Source of the DNA: Actinomycetota bacterium
Lineage (GTDB): Bacteria; Actinomycetota; Actinomycetes; S36-B12; CAIYMF01
Reading direction: 5' to 3'
DNA length: 5,730 bases
NCBI GenBank assembly: GCA_009699025.1
Contig: WLOZ01000148.1
Span: 1 to 5,730, forward strand
The notes under the pieces were generated by a model. The model did no database searches. It had not been told where the DNA came from and was given only the letters and a program-made list of their open reading frames with translations. Both the position numbers and the translations under genes were made by a program. How positions within the stretch are numbered: the stretch's first letter is position 1; each line of letters starts with the position of its first letter. Positions 1 to 5,730 of this stretch are shown here, piece after piece.

Positions 1-220
1 CGGTCTGGCTGCCGTGCCCACCTGATCCGACACCCAGATTGACATCGGGCCGCGGCAGGCCGAGCTCGCGGAAGAATACCTCCGACATCCGGTCGTCGTA
101 GTGCTGGCCCGTGTGCACAAGGTGCTGCTTGATTCCCCGCGCGTTCAGAGCCGCGATGACCGGCGCCGCCTTCGGAAAGTTCGGTCGGGCACCGGTGACG
201 TGCAGGACCAAGGGCGACAT
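1..220 (-). CDS. wecB: UDP-N-acetylglucosamine 2-epimerase (non-hydrolysing), N-terminal fragment
   Basis: Only the first 73 codons are present; the gene runs off the left edge. Read on the minus strand from ATG at 220-218, the protein opens with a Rossmann beta strand and the motif TGARPNFPKAAPV (residues 9-21). It continues with HTGQHYDDRMSEVFF (36-50) and a glycine-rich GVGSGGHGSQT (63-73). These are hallmarks of WecB/MnaA epimerases, which interconvert UDP-GlcNAc and UDP-ManNAc in the cytoplasm. Arg12 and Lys17 match the N-terminal substrate-binding Arg and Lys of the family; the catalytic acids and histidine lie further on and are not visible. A good Shine-Dalgarno (GGAAGG) precedes the ATG, which supports this start. 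The gene is divergent from the glycosyltransferase pair and shares its control region, consistent with supplying UDP-ManNAc for a surface polysaccharide. Family assignment is strong; the exact physiological role is inferred. Confidence 0.93.
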   Translation of the reverse strand, partial: MSPLVLHVTGARPNFPKAAPVIAALNARGIKQHLVHTGQHYDDRMSEVFFRELGLPRPDVNLGVGSGGHGSQT

Positions 221-224
221 GGGT

Positions 225-230
225 ACCTTC
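225..230 (-). promoter_or_regulatory. Ribosome binding site of the epimerase gene
   Basis: Read on the minus strand this is GGAAGG, five bases (TACCC's last four plus one) to the ATG at 220-218 counted from the final G, i.e. a short but workable spacing. It fixes the epimerase start. Confidence 0.7.
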
Positions 231-258
231 CGCGCGTGCGTTCGTGAGAGCCGGCGGT

Positions 259-311
259 CCGTCGGTTCCGCGGTGTTGTCATAGTCTAACGGTGCTCGCG
301 GTTAGGACCGC
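259..311. promoter_or_regulatory. Divergent promoter region with overlapping -10-like elements
   Basis: The 118-base gap between the epimerase and the first glycosyltransferase must hold both promoters. On the plus strand TAGTCT at 282-287 fits the actinobacterial TANNNT -10. On the minus strand TAGACT (288-283) fits it too, so the two elements overlap almost completely and face opposite ways. Neither has a recognisable -35 at normal spacing; the expected -35 positions (about 259-264 for plus, 306-311 for minus) fall on or at the edge of the arms of an inverted repeat. An alternative -35-like TTGTCA lies at 276-281, but no good -10 follows it at 17-18 bases. Predicted starts would be near 294 (plus) and 276 (minus). 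This rests on motif matching alone. Confidence 0.4.
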
Positions 312-318
312 GGAACCG
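263..318. repeat. 12-bp perfect inverted repeat around the divergent promoters
   Basis: The arms are CGGTTCCGCGGT (263-274) and ACCGCGGAACCG (307-318), exact reverse complements separated by 32 bases. A G-C match at 261/320 would extend them to 14 positions with one T/G mismatch. The centre, about 290.5, lies just beside the overlapping -10-like elements, so the arms flank both promoters. It could be a pair of operator half-sites for a regulator acting in both directions, or a stem in an RNA reading through. A smaller pair, CTAAC (286-290) and GTTAG (301-305), lies inside the spacer. No known operator was recognised. Confidence 0.6.
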
Positions 319-322
319 GCAC

Positions 323-330
323 GGAGGGAG
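323..330 (+). promoter_or_regulatory. Ribosome binding site of the first glycosyltransferase gene
   Basis: GGAGGGAG ends eight bases before the GTG at 339-341. An in-frame TAG at 303-305 and the lack of any other start codon between it and 339 make this GTG the only upstream start. Confidence 0.8.
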
Positions 331-338
331 ACCGCAGC

Positions 339-2066
339 GTGGCTCTCCGACAGACCCCTCTCACTCTGCTCGCCCGCGCCCTGCACAACACCCCCGTCGC
401 TGCCAGTGACGCCGTCAGGCGGTGGCGCTCGGATCCTGCTCGGCTGAGGCTGCTCCTCGAGGCTCGCCTCCCCCAGCCGTTGAGGCGTGTCTCGAGGCCC
501 CGAGTTGACTCAGCGGGTCCAGGCGCCGCACCCGAAGACGCGTCCTCGATCCGTCGTCGAGTTGAGGAACTCGCCGCGCGCGAGCAGACCGTGGCCGCCG
601 GCGCGCAGTTGCTCAGACTCACCCCCGATGACCCGTACCTGGCCCTGCTGCAGGCTCGGGTGCTCCGAGCCGCCGGCTCACTCACCGAGGCGCGCGACCG
701 CGCCCACGACGCCGCCCGCGCGAAGGGGCGCCCTGCCCGGGCCGCCCGCCATTTACGAGACACGCTCTCGAATGAGTTGGAACTACTCACGCCGGGGCCT
801 TTGCCCACGACCGGCGCCCCCTCGTACACGAGCGTCGTCGGAACGCCGGGACGAATTCTGCATGTGGTCACCAATTCACTTCCCCTCACCCGCGCCGGGT
901 ACACCATCCGCACCCAGGAGCTCGTCGCCGCCCAGAGGGCCCTCGGCCTCGACGCCCAGGTCGTCACGCGCCTCGGCTACCCGGTTACAGTCGGCCACCT
1001 CACGGCCGGCGCCTTCGACAGGGTTGGCACTGTGCCGTACCACCGGCTACTGCCCCTGACACCCCTGCCGGCCCATCCGGTTGCAGCTCTCCGGGCCCAC
1101 GCCACGGCCCTCGAGGGATTCGTGAGGTCGACTCGGCCAGCACTCCTGCACGCCGCCACCAACCATCTCAACGGACGGGTCGCCCACGAGGTCGCACGGC
1201 GCACCGGACTCGCCTTCGCCTACGAGGTACGCGGCTTCCTCGAGGACTCGTGGCTCGCTCGGCACGGCGACCAGCCAGGGGCACCAGCCACCGACAACTA
1301 CCTGCGCACTCGCGAGGTGGAGACGTGGGTGATGCACCAGGCAGACCTAGTCACCACGCTCGGCGACGCGATGCGAGTTGAAATCATCGACCGAGGTGTC
1401 AACCCCGACAGGGTGGTCGTGGTTCCCAATGGGGTCGACTCCCGGTTCCTCGACTCCGACGACGACGGTAGCGTCGTTCGCGCGCGACTTGGCATCAGAC
1501 CCGATGAGTTCACGGTCGGGCTGATCTCGACCTTCTTCGACCACGAGGGCATTCCGACACTCATCGAGGCGGTCTCCCTGCTCGCCCGCGACGGACTTCC
1601 GATGCGACTGCTTCTGGTGGGCGACGGCCCCCAGCGCGAGTCTCTTGAGCGCCAGATCGCTTCAAGCGGCGTGGCCTCCACCGCGCTTCTGCCCGGCTGG
1701 GTGCCGTTCGACGAGATTCCGTCGTGGTACGCCGCTCTCGACGTCTTCTGCGTCCCACGCATTCGCTCGAGGGTGACCGAACTCGTGTCGCCACTGAAAC
1801 CCATCGAGGCCATGGCCATGCGTAGGCCACTACTGGCCAGCGACGTTGGAGGCCTACGAGAGGTGATTGAGCCCTCGGGCGGCGGCCTCCTGGTGGCCCC
1901 AGACGACCCCGAGGCCTGGGCTAACGCGCTCAGAGAGGCTCACTCCGACGAGGGTGCGCGACGCCGGTGGGGCGACTCGGGACATGCGTGGGTGGCCCGT
2001 CATCGCACCTGGACTGCCGTGGCCGAGATCGACCGCGCTGCCTACGAGCGGCTGGGCGCTACGTGA
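339..2066 (+). CDS. GT4-family glycosyltransferase with helical N-terminal extension
   Basis: A 575-residue cytoplasmic glycosyltransferase of the GT-B fold, likely adding one sugar from a nucleotide donor to a surface glycan. The catalytic part starts near residue 172 (RILHVVTNSLPL, then GYTIRTQ at 187-193), resembling glycosyltransferases found beside exosortase systems. The C-terminal half shows PNGVD (363-367), the nucleotide-side strand VGLISTFF (393-400), LLLVGDGP (424-431), LPGWVPFDEIPSWYAALDVF (451-470) and ELVSPLKPIEAMA (481-493). The usual E-x7-E pair is altered: Glu490 is present, but Leu482 holds the first position and Glu481 sits one residue off. Residues 1-170 are an extra region; about 73-150 is helical and reads like one or two TPR units (LTPDDPYLALLQARVLRAAG). 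No signal peptide or membrane segment is seen. It overlaps the next gene by GTGA. Donor and acceptor cannot be inferred. Confidence 0.9.
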   Translation: MALRQTPLTLLARALHNTPVAASDAVRRWRSDPARLRLLLEARLPQPLRRVSRPRVDSAGPGAAPEDASSIRRRVEELAAREQTVAAGAQLLRLTPDDPYLALLQARVLRAAGSLTEARDRAHDAARAKGRPARAARHLRDTLSNELELLTPGPLPTTGAPSYTSVVGTPGRILHVVTNSLPLTRAGYTIRTQELVAAQRALGLDAQVVTRLGYPVTVGHLTAGAFDRVGTVPYHRLLPLTPLPAHPVAALRAHATALEGFVRSTRPALLHAATNHLNGRVAHEVARRTGLAFAYEVRGFLEDSWLARHGDQPGAPATDNYLRTREVETWVMHQADLVTTLGDAMRVEIIDRGVNPDRVVVVPNGVDSRFLDSDDDGSVVRARLGIRPDEFTVGLISTFFDHEGIPTLIEAVSLLARDGLPMRLLLVGDGPQRESLERQIASSGVASTALLPGWVPFDEIPSWYAALDVFCVPRIRSRVTELVSPLKPIEAMAMRRPLLASDVGGLREVIEPSGGGLLVAPDDPEAWANALREAHSDEGARRRWGDSGHAWVARHRTWTAVAEIDRAAYERLGAT

Positions 2067-3169
2067 GCGCCGCCCGAGTGCTAGTCGTCACGGTGGTGCA
2101 CGACCCACGCGACGCCCGCATTTACGAGCGTCAGATTAGGGCCCTGCTCGAGGCTGGCGACCAGGTCACCTTCGCCGCCCCCTTCAGCGGCTACGGGGTG
2201 GCCCCGCCCTCCGACGTGTTGGCCGAAGACCTCCCGCGCGCGTCAGGACGCAGTCGCGCCGTCGCGATCGTCGAGGCTGGCCGGTTGCTGCACCGGCTGG
2301 GTCGTCAGCACGATGCCGTCATCCTGCACGATCCCGAGCTGCTGGTCGCTGCCGCAGGCTTTCGCCATCGCGTCCTGGTGTGGGACGTGCACGAAGACAC
2401 CGCCGCCGCCCTGTCGCTGAAGGCATGGCTGCCCGAGTCCGCGCGGCCGCTGGTACGCCGCGGGGTCGCGGCCCTTGAGGCCCGTGCCGAGAGGCACCGG
2501 AGGCTGATGCTGGCCGAGCCCGGTTACGCCGCACGCTTCCGAACGGCTCACCCTGTGGTTCCTAACACCTCGCGGGTGCCCAGCACGGTGGCCCAGCCCG
2601 ACACGCGACAGGCTGTGTACCTCGGCCGGGTCAGCATCGAGCGTGGTGGCCTCGACCTGATCGAGGTCGGGCGCCTCCTCGTGCCGCAGAAGTGCTCCCT
2701 GGTCATCATGGGCCCAGCTGACGAGCGCATGAGGCCGCACCTCGAGTCCGCTCGGGATGCGGGGTGGATCGACTGGAGCGGATTCGTCGACAACGACCGC
2801 GCCCTCAGGCGGCTCGAGGGCTCCGCCGCCGGACTGTCGCTGCTGCACGACGAACCCAATTACCGACACTCGATGCCCACCAAGGTGGTCGAATACATGG
2901 CTCGCGGGATTCCAGTCATCACCACCCCGCTCCCACTGGCCAACGAGTTAGTGCAGGCCGCCGACAGCGGCCTCGTGGTTCCGTTCAATGATCCGCCTGC
3001 GGCAGCCGACGCTGTCGTGAGGCTTCTCGGCGACTCCGCCCTACGCCACCGACTTGGCGCGGCCGGGCACAGGTTCGCGAGTCAGAACACCAACTGGGAG
3101 GTCGACGGCCCCGCCTTCGTCGAACTTCTGCACGGTTGGATCAGCGAGGCAGTGACGCGTCCCGGCTAG
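2063..3169 (+). CDS. GT4-type glycosyltransferase, translationally coupled to the preceding gene
   Basis: A 368-residue GT-B fold glycosyltransferase. I start it at GTG 2063-2065, which overlaps the previous TGA as GTGA. Only from there does a normal N-terminus begin (SAARVLVVTVVHDPRDARIY), and the open frame further upstream encodes non-family sequence inside the preceding gene. Seen in order: N-terminal Rossmann strand with HDPRDARIYERQIRALLEAG (13-32), ILHDPELL (87-94), VWDVHED (106-112), the second-domain strand VYLGRVSIERGGLDLIE (185-201), and MPTKVVEYMARGIPVITTP (271-289). In the E-x7-E motif Glu277 is kept, but His269 occupies the first position, as in some GT4 relatives. The Shine-Dalgarno is weak (GAGCGG, 2045-2050 region), consistent with coupling. 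It probably acts in the same polysaccharide pathway as its partner. Specificity is unknown. Confidence 0.87.
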   Translation: MSAARVLVVTVVHDPRDARIYERQIRALLEAGDQVTFAAPFSGYGVAPPSDVLAEDLPRASGRSRAVAIVEAGRLLHRLGRQHDAVILHDPELLVAAAGFRHRVLVWDVHEDTAAALSLKAWLPESARPLVRRGVAALEARAERHRRLMLAEPGYAARFRTAHPVVPNTSRVPSTVAQPDTRQAVYLGRVSIERGGLDLIEVGRLLVPQKCSLVIMGPADERMRPHLESARDAGWIDWSGFVDNDRALRRLEGSAAGLSLLHDEPNYRHSMPTKVVEYMARGIPVITTPLPLANELVQAADSGLVVPFNDPPAAADAVVRLLGDSALRHRLGAAGHRFASQNTNWEVDGPAFVELLHGWISEAVTRPG

Positions 3170-3185
3170 GACCGGCCAGCACGCG
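3156..3185. terminator. Possible bidirectional hairpin at the convergent stop codons
   Basis: CGCGT (3156-3160) pairs with ACGCG (3181-3185), and CCGG (3162-3165) with CCGG (3172-3175). This gives nine pairs with a 1/5 internal loop and a six-base apical loop that contains both stop codons. There is no U-tract on either side. It overlaps both coding ends, and such pairing is common by chance at this GC content, so the call is weak. Confidence 0.2.
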
Positions 3186-5448
3186 CCTCCCGCACCGAGG
3201 CCACGGCATCAATGAGCACACGGGCACGGGCGTCGAAGGAGTGCAGCGCGGCAACGTGGGCGGCTCGGGCGCGTACCGCGACGTCGTCGCCGAACAGGCT
3301 GACTCGATCGGCCTCGTACACCGCGCGTAGTTCCTCGGCACCGGACACCACCGGCACGTCCGGTGCCACCGCATGAAGCCCGCTCACTGGATCACTCACG
3401 GCCCGGCCCCCGGCGGCCAGCACATCGAAGAGTCGATTCGACACGAAACCCTGCTCGGCCATGTCGGACCAGTGATCGCAGAGCACGAGTCCGGCTGAGC
3501 GATAGAGCGCCCCCAGGCGGTCGTGCTCGACGTACGACCCACGCCACGCCCCCTCGGGCAGCAGGTCCTCCCACCCGGGCCCATAGACCGCGAGGGGCAG
3601 CCCCGCCTCCACCGCCCACTCGACCATCGGACGGCCACTGGCCCGCGCCCCTCCGACGAACAGCACCTCGGGACCGGAGTCGGGGGCGGCCATATCAGGG
3701 TGGAACAGGGCTGGGTCGGTGGCCTGCAGCAGCATCGAAGCCCCCAGTTCAGCACCCCAGTGAGCACTCGCCGCGAGCACGCGGTCAAAGGTGCCCGCCT
3801 CCGCCGCCAGCACCTCGTCGGGGTGGGAGATCACCCAGAGCAGCGACACCTGGGAGTGTGTCGGAGTCCACGGCCGAATGCCGCGCACCAGCAGCGCCAC
3901 GTTGTCGATGCTGGCGGCCGACCGGTCGAATGCCGGTGCAGCATCGATGACGACCTCCTCGCCGAGGCGTCGGAGGGCCGCCGCGAGATCTCGTGCGAAG
4001 TGAGTATCACCCCATCGCTCGCCACGGTCAAAGGGCGGCGCAGGATTCTTGATCGCCCAACGCAGCGCACTGCTCTTCGCCTCACGCAGACGACTCAGGG
4101 CATGACCTGCGAGGGGTCGCTGGCCGACGTCCGGCTCATGGGTGAGGCTCCAGCCGAGCATCCGCCAGACCCGCTCGTCGAGCCTCGGCACTCGGTTTGC
4201 CCACCTCGCCATGAACCGCGAGAGGTCCATGGGGCGCGACACGAGCGAATCGCCATCCGCCTCGCCCCAGAACACGACCCGCGACTCGGGCACGACCACG
4301 AGCGACCTCGCCATGGCACCCTCGGCCAGCCGGAGCGTGAAGTCTGCCAACTGAAGTCCCCCGCGAAGCCGCAGGTTGAATCGGCCGGTCGCCAGCAGGT
4401 CATCACGCCGCAGCGCGACGGCGCCGCCCGAGAGAGCCGACACCTCAATGAATTCCGGGCTCGGAACATCCTCTGCCGCGAACCCCCCGAGCACCATCTG
4501 AGGGGAGCCGTCGACCGCGCAGAACGTCACTCCGGCTGACCGCACCGAACCACCGCGGTCCATCACGACCGCCGCCGCCGCCGCGACCGTGGGTGACTCA
4601 AGTGCGCCGACGAGGGGGGAGAGCCAGCCCGGACGCACCAGCACGTCGGGGTCGAGGACCACCACCAGCCTGGCCGCTGAGGCCCTCGCGATCGACTCCC
4701 ATGACTCCTGCCACGTGGCCTGCTCTGGCTCGACCAGCACCTGCACCACGTCGCTCGACTCTGCGATGGCGGCTAACCGCAGTGACGCGGCGAGTGGCAG
4801 GCCCGCCGTGGTGAGCCAGCAGTCGAGAGCGGGGTCCGACGGTCGTCGTACTTCCTCCAGGCTCGCCACCAGAGTGCGCACCCGGGCAACTCGCCCGCCC
4901 CGACGCACCAGCACGAGCACGGTCCCGGGGTCCAGGCTCGGCTCCACCGGTGCCACCGCTCCGATGCCCGACCACGCACGGACCCATCGGGTGAGACAGC
5001 CGAGGAGGGTTGAGGGGGTCGGCCACAGGTCGTGAGGAGGAACACCGCGCGGAAGTCCGTGTCGCAGGTAGTGCTGCGGCGGCCCTCCCCTCGATTTCAG
5101 CGAGGCCGGCTCGCGGTCGACGTACTCGCCGGTGTCGAACAGTCCGTGAGTGGACACCCTCCACTGCTCGGGACTGCGTAGGTAGTGGGCGAAGGCATCG
5201 ACTCCGTCGAGCACGGTCCCGCCCGACTCAACGAAGTGGTGGGCGTCGAAGAGAGGATGCGGCGGGATTCCTTGCGCCGCACCCACAAGGAGGTAGTGCC
5301 TCAGCGCTCCCCGCCTGTTGAACGACCGCTCGATCACAGCGCAGTACCAGTCGGCGTCGAAACCGCCACGCCGCCGCAGGGTCGCCTCGTCGGCCCTGTG
5401 CTGAGCGGTGGCCTCTGAGCGCCAGCGCGAACGGAGGTCGACGGCCAT
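3166..5448 (-). CDS. Multidomain glycosyltransferase: N-terminal repeats, GT2-like domain, CgeB-like GT4 domain
   Basis: A 760-residue protein in three parts. Residues 30-140 hold three repeats of about 37 residues, built as FD..(W/E)Y...HYL..G...G.PPH. Residues about 174-400 resemble a GT2 domain: VVVLDPDVLVRPGWLSPLV (262-280) carries a DxD-like Asp266/Asp268, and VSALSGGAVALRRDDLLATG (336-355) matches the GT2 region before the catalytic acid. That site itself is eroded (LQLADFTLRL, 365-374, instead of ED.DL..R). Residues about 465-755 form a GT4 domain of the CgeB/Glyco_trans_1_2 type: DTHFARDLAAALRRLGEEVV (481-500), LLWVISHPDEV (536-546), VLFVGGAR (595-602) and CDHWSDMAEQGFVSNRLFDV (657-676). 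It is probably a cytoplasmic wall- or capsule-glycan glycosyltransferase. The start is the ATG right after an in-frame TAG at 5460-5458; no Shine-Dalgarno is evident. It converges on the plus-strand pair. Confidence 0.88.
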   Translation of the reverse strand: MAVDLRSRWRSEATAQHRADEATLRRRGGFDADWYCAVIERSFNRRGALRHYLLVGAAQGIPPHPLFDAHHFVESGGTVLDGVDAFAHYLRSPEQWRVSTHGLFDTGEYVDREPASLKSRGGPPQHYLRHGLPRGVPPHDLWPTPSTLLGCLTRWVRAWSGIGAVAPVEPSLDPGTVLVLVRRGGRVARVRTLVASLEEVRRPSDPALDCWLTTAGLPLAASLRLAAIAESSDVVQVLVEPEQATWQESWESIARASAARLVVVLDPDVLVRPGWLSPLVGALESPTVAAAAAVVMDRGGSVRSAGVTFCAVDGSPQMVLGGFAAEDVPSPEFIEVSALSGGAVALRRDDLLATGRFNLRLRGGLQLADFTLRLAEGAMARSLVVVPESRVVFWGEADGDSLVSRPMDLSRFMARWANRVPRLDERVWRMLGWSLTHEPDVGQRPLAGHALSRLREAKSSALRWAIKNPAPPFDRGERWGDTHFARDLAAALRRLGEEVVIDAAPAFDRSAASIDNVALLVRGIRPWTPTHSQVSLLWVISHPDEVLAAEAGTFDRVLAASAHWGAELGASMLLQATDPALFHPDMAAPDSGPEVLFVGGARASGRPMVEWAVEAGLPLAVYGPGWEDLLPEGAWRGSYVEHDRLGALYRSAGLVLCDHWSDMAEQGFVSNRLFDVLAAGGRAVSDPVSGLHAVAPDVPVVSGAEELRAVYEADRVSLFGDDVAVRARAAHVAALHSFDARARVLIDAVASVREARAGRS
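5029..5361 (-). repeat. Three degenerate ~37-residue protein repeats at the N-terminus of the 760-residue glycosyltransferase
   Basis: Repeat 1 is residues 30-65 (FDADWY ... HYLLVGAAQGIPPHP), repeat 2 is 66-102 (LFDAHHF ... AHYLRSPEQWRVSTHG) and repeat 3 is 103-140 (LFDTGEYV ... HYLRHGLPRGVPPHD). Each has an FD-start, a central HYL and, in copies 1 and 3, a G...G.PPH end; copy 2 has lost the glycine end. Similar repeats are known at the N-termini of some bacterial surface-glycan glycosyltransferases; their role is not established. Confidence 0.7.
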
Positions 5449-5520
5449 GGCGCAGGTCTAGCACGTCACGAGGCGGCACCGCTCCCCAACCCTCGCATGA
5501 GGCACGGGGAGAGACTGCTG

Positions 5521-5542
5521 ACGCCCACCTCGTCGAGGGCGT
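5521..5542 (-). terminator. Second hairpin downstream of asd
   Basis: ACGC/GCGT outer pairs (5521-5524 with 5539-5542) and CCTC/GAGG inner pairs (5528-5531 with 5535-5538) enclose a three-base loop, with a three-base bulge between the stems. It lies just beyond the other hairpin after the asd stop. There is no U-tract; U-poor terminators are usual in actinomycetes, but this is structure by eye only. Confidence 0.28.
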
Positions 5543-5546
5543 GGGA

Positions 5547-5567
5547 GCACCACCCCCGGTGTCGTGC
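5547..5567 (-). terminator. Hairpin immediately downstream of asd
   Basis: In the minus-strand RNA direction it reads GCAC-GA-CACC-GGG-GGTG-GTGC: eight base pairs, a two-base bulge and a three-base loop, starting six bases after the asd stop. Position, compact loop and a second hairpin right after suggest an intrinsic terminator of the U-tract-less actinobacterial kind. It would separate asd transcription from the glycosyltransferase gene downstream on the same strand. Confidence 0.38.
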
Positions 5568-5573
5568 CGGCGG

Positions 5574-5730
<157 letters not shown>

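Noticed and set aside
276..308. Alternative plus-strand promoter with -35 TTGTCA (276-281)
   Set aside because: The TTGTCA is close to consensus, but the only -10-like candidates (GTTAGG, TTAGGA, TAGGAC) need 19-21 base spacers and match poorly.
302..967. 221-codon minus-strand open frame opposite the first glycosyltransferase
   Set aside because: It is rich in Arg, Ser and Ala with no family motif, and lies opposite a clearly coding frame. Long antisense frames are expected at this GC content.
1967..2062. Upstream extension of the second plus-strand glycosyltransferase to an ATG at 1967
   Set aside because: The extra 32 residues are out-of-frame reading of the preceding gene and resemble no glycosyltransferase N-terminus. 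The GTG at 2063 with the GTGA overlap fits much better.
2243..2869. 208-codon minus-strand open frame opposite the second glycosyltransferase
   Set aside because: No motif is recognisable and the opposite strand encodes a well-supported GT4 protein across the same span.
3523..4539. 338-codon plus-strand open frame opposite the 760-residue glycosyltransferase
   Set aside because: Its Arg/Pro/His-rich composition and lack of any recognisable domain mark it as a frame shadow of the real minus-strand gene.

Overview
The window is a short piece of a GC-rich bacterial chromosome, almost certainly an actinomycete. The evidence is strong G/C bias at third codon positions, GTG starts, a 4-base GTGA gene overlap and hairpins without U-tracts after genes. 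Genus cannot be fixed from the sequence. I see no phage, IS, tRNA, rRNA or CRISPR signal.

Layout. Positions 1-220 (minus) hold the first 73 residues of a UDP-N-acetylglucosamine 2-epimerase (WecB/MnaA family), cut by the window edge. Positions 221-338 are a compact divergent control region with a 12-bp perfect inverted repeat around overlapping, oppositely facing -10-like elements. Positions 339-2066 and 2063-3169 (plus) are two GT4-type glycosyltransferases overlapping by GTGA, so very probably one transcription unit. Positions 3166-5448 (minus) encode a 760-residue multidomain glycosyltransferase that converges on the pair, with the two stop codons interlocked in one CTAG. Positions 5449-5573 are a 125-base gap with two hairpins after the next gene. 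Positions 5574-5730 (minus) are the last 51 residues of aspartate-semialdehyde dehydrogenase (Asd), a housekeeping enzyme that probably marks one edge of the locus.

How the genes fit together. The epimerase would supply UDP-ManNAc. The three glycosyltransferases would build a surface glycan such as a teichuronic-acid-like, capsular or wall-linked polysaccharide. This is an inference from gene families and proximity; no polymerase, flippase, ABC exporter or sugar-specific signature lies in the window. Donor and acceptor sugars cannot be read from these proteins.

The most interesting items are the symmetrical divergent control region and the 760-residue protein, which combines three N-terminal FD...HYL..G repeats, a GT2-like middle domain with eroded motifs and a CgeB-like GT4 domain. 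I do not see a clearly new defence, mobile or regulatory system here.
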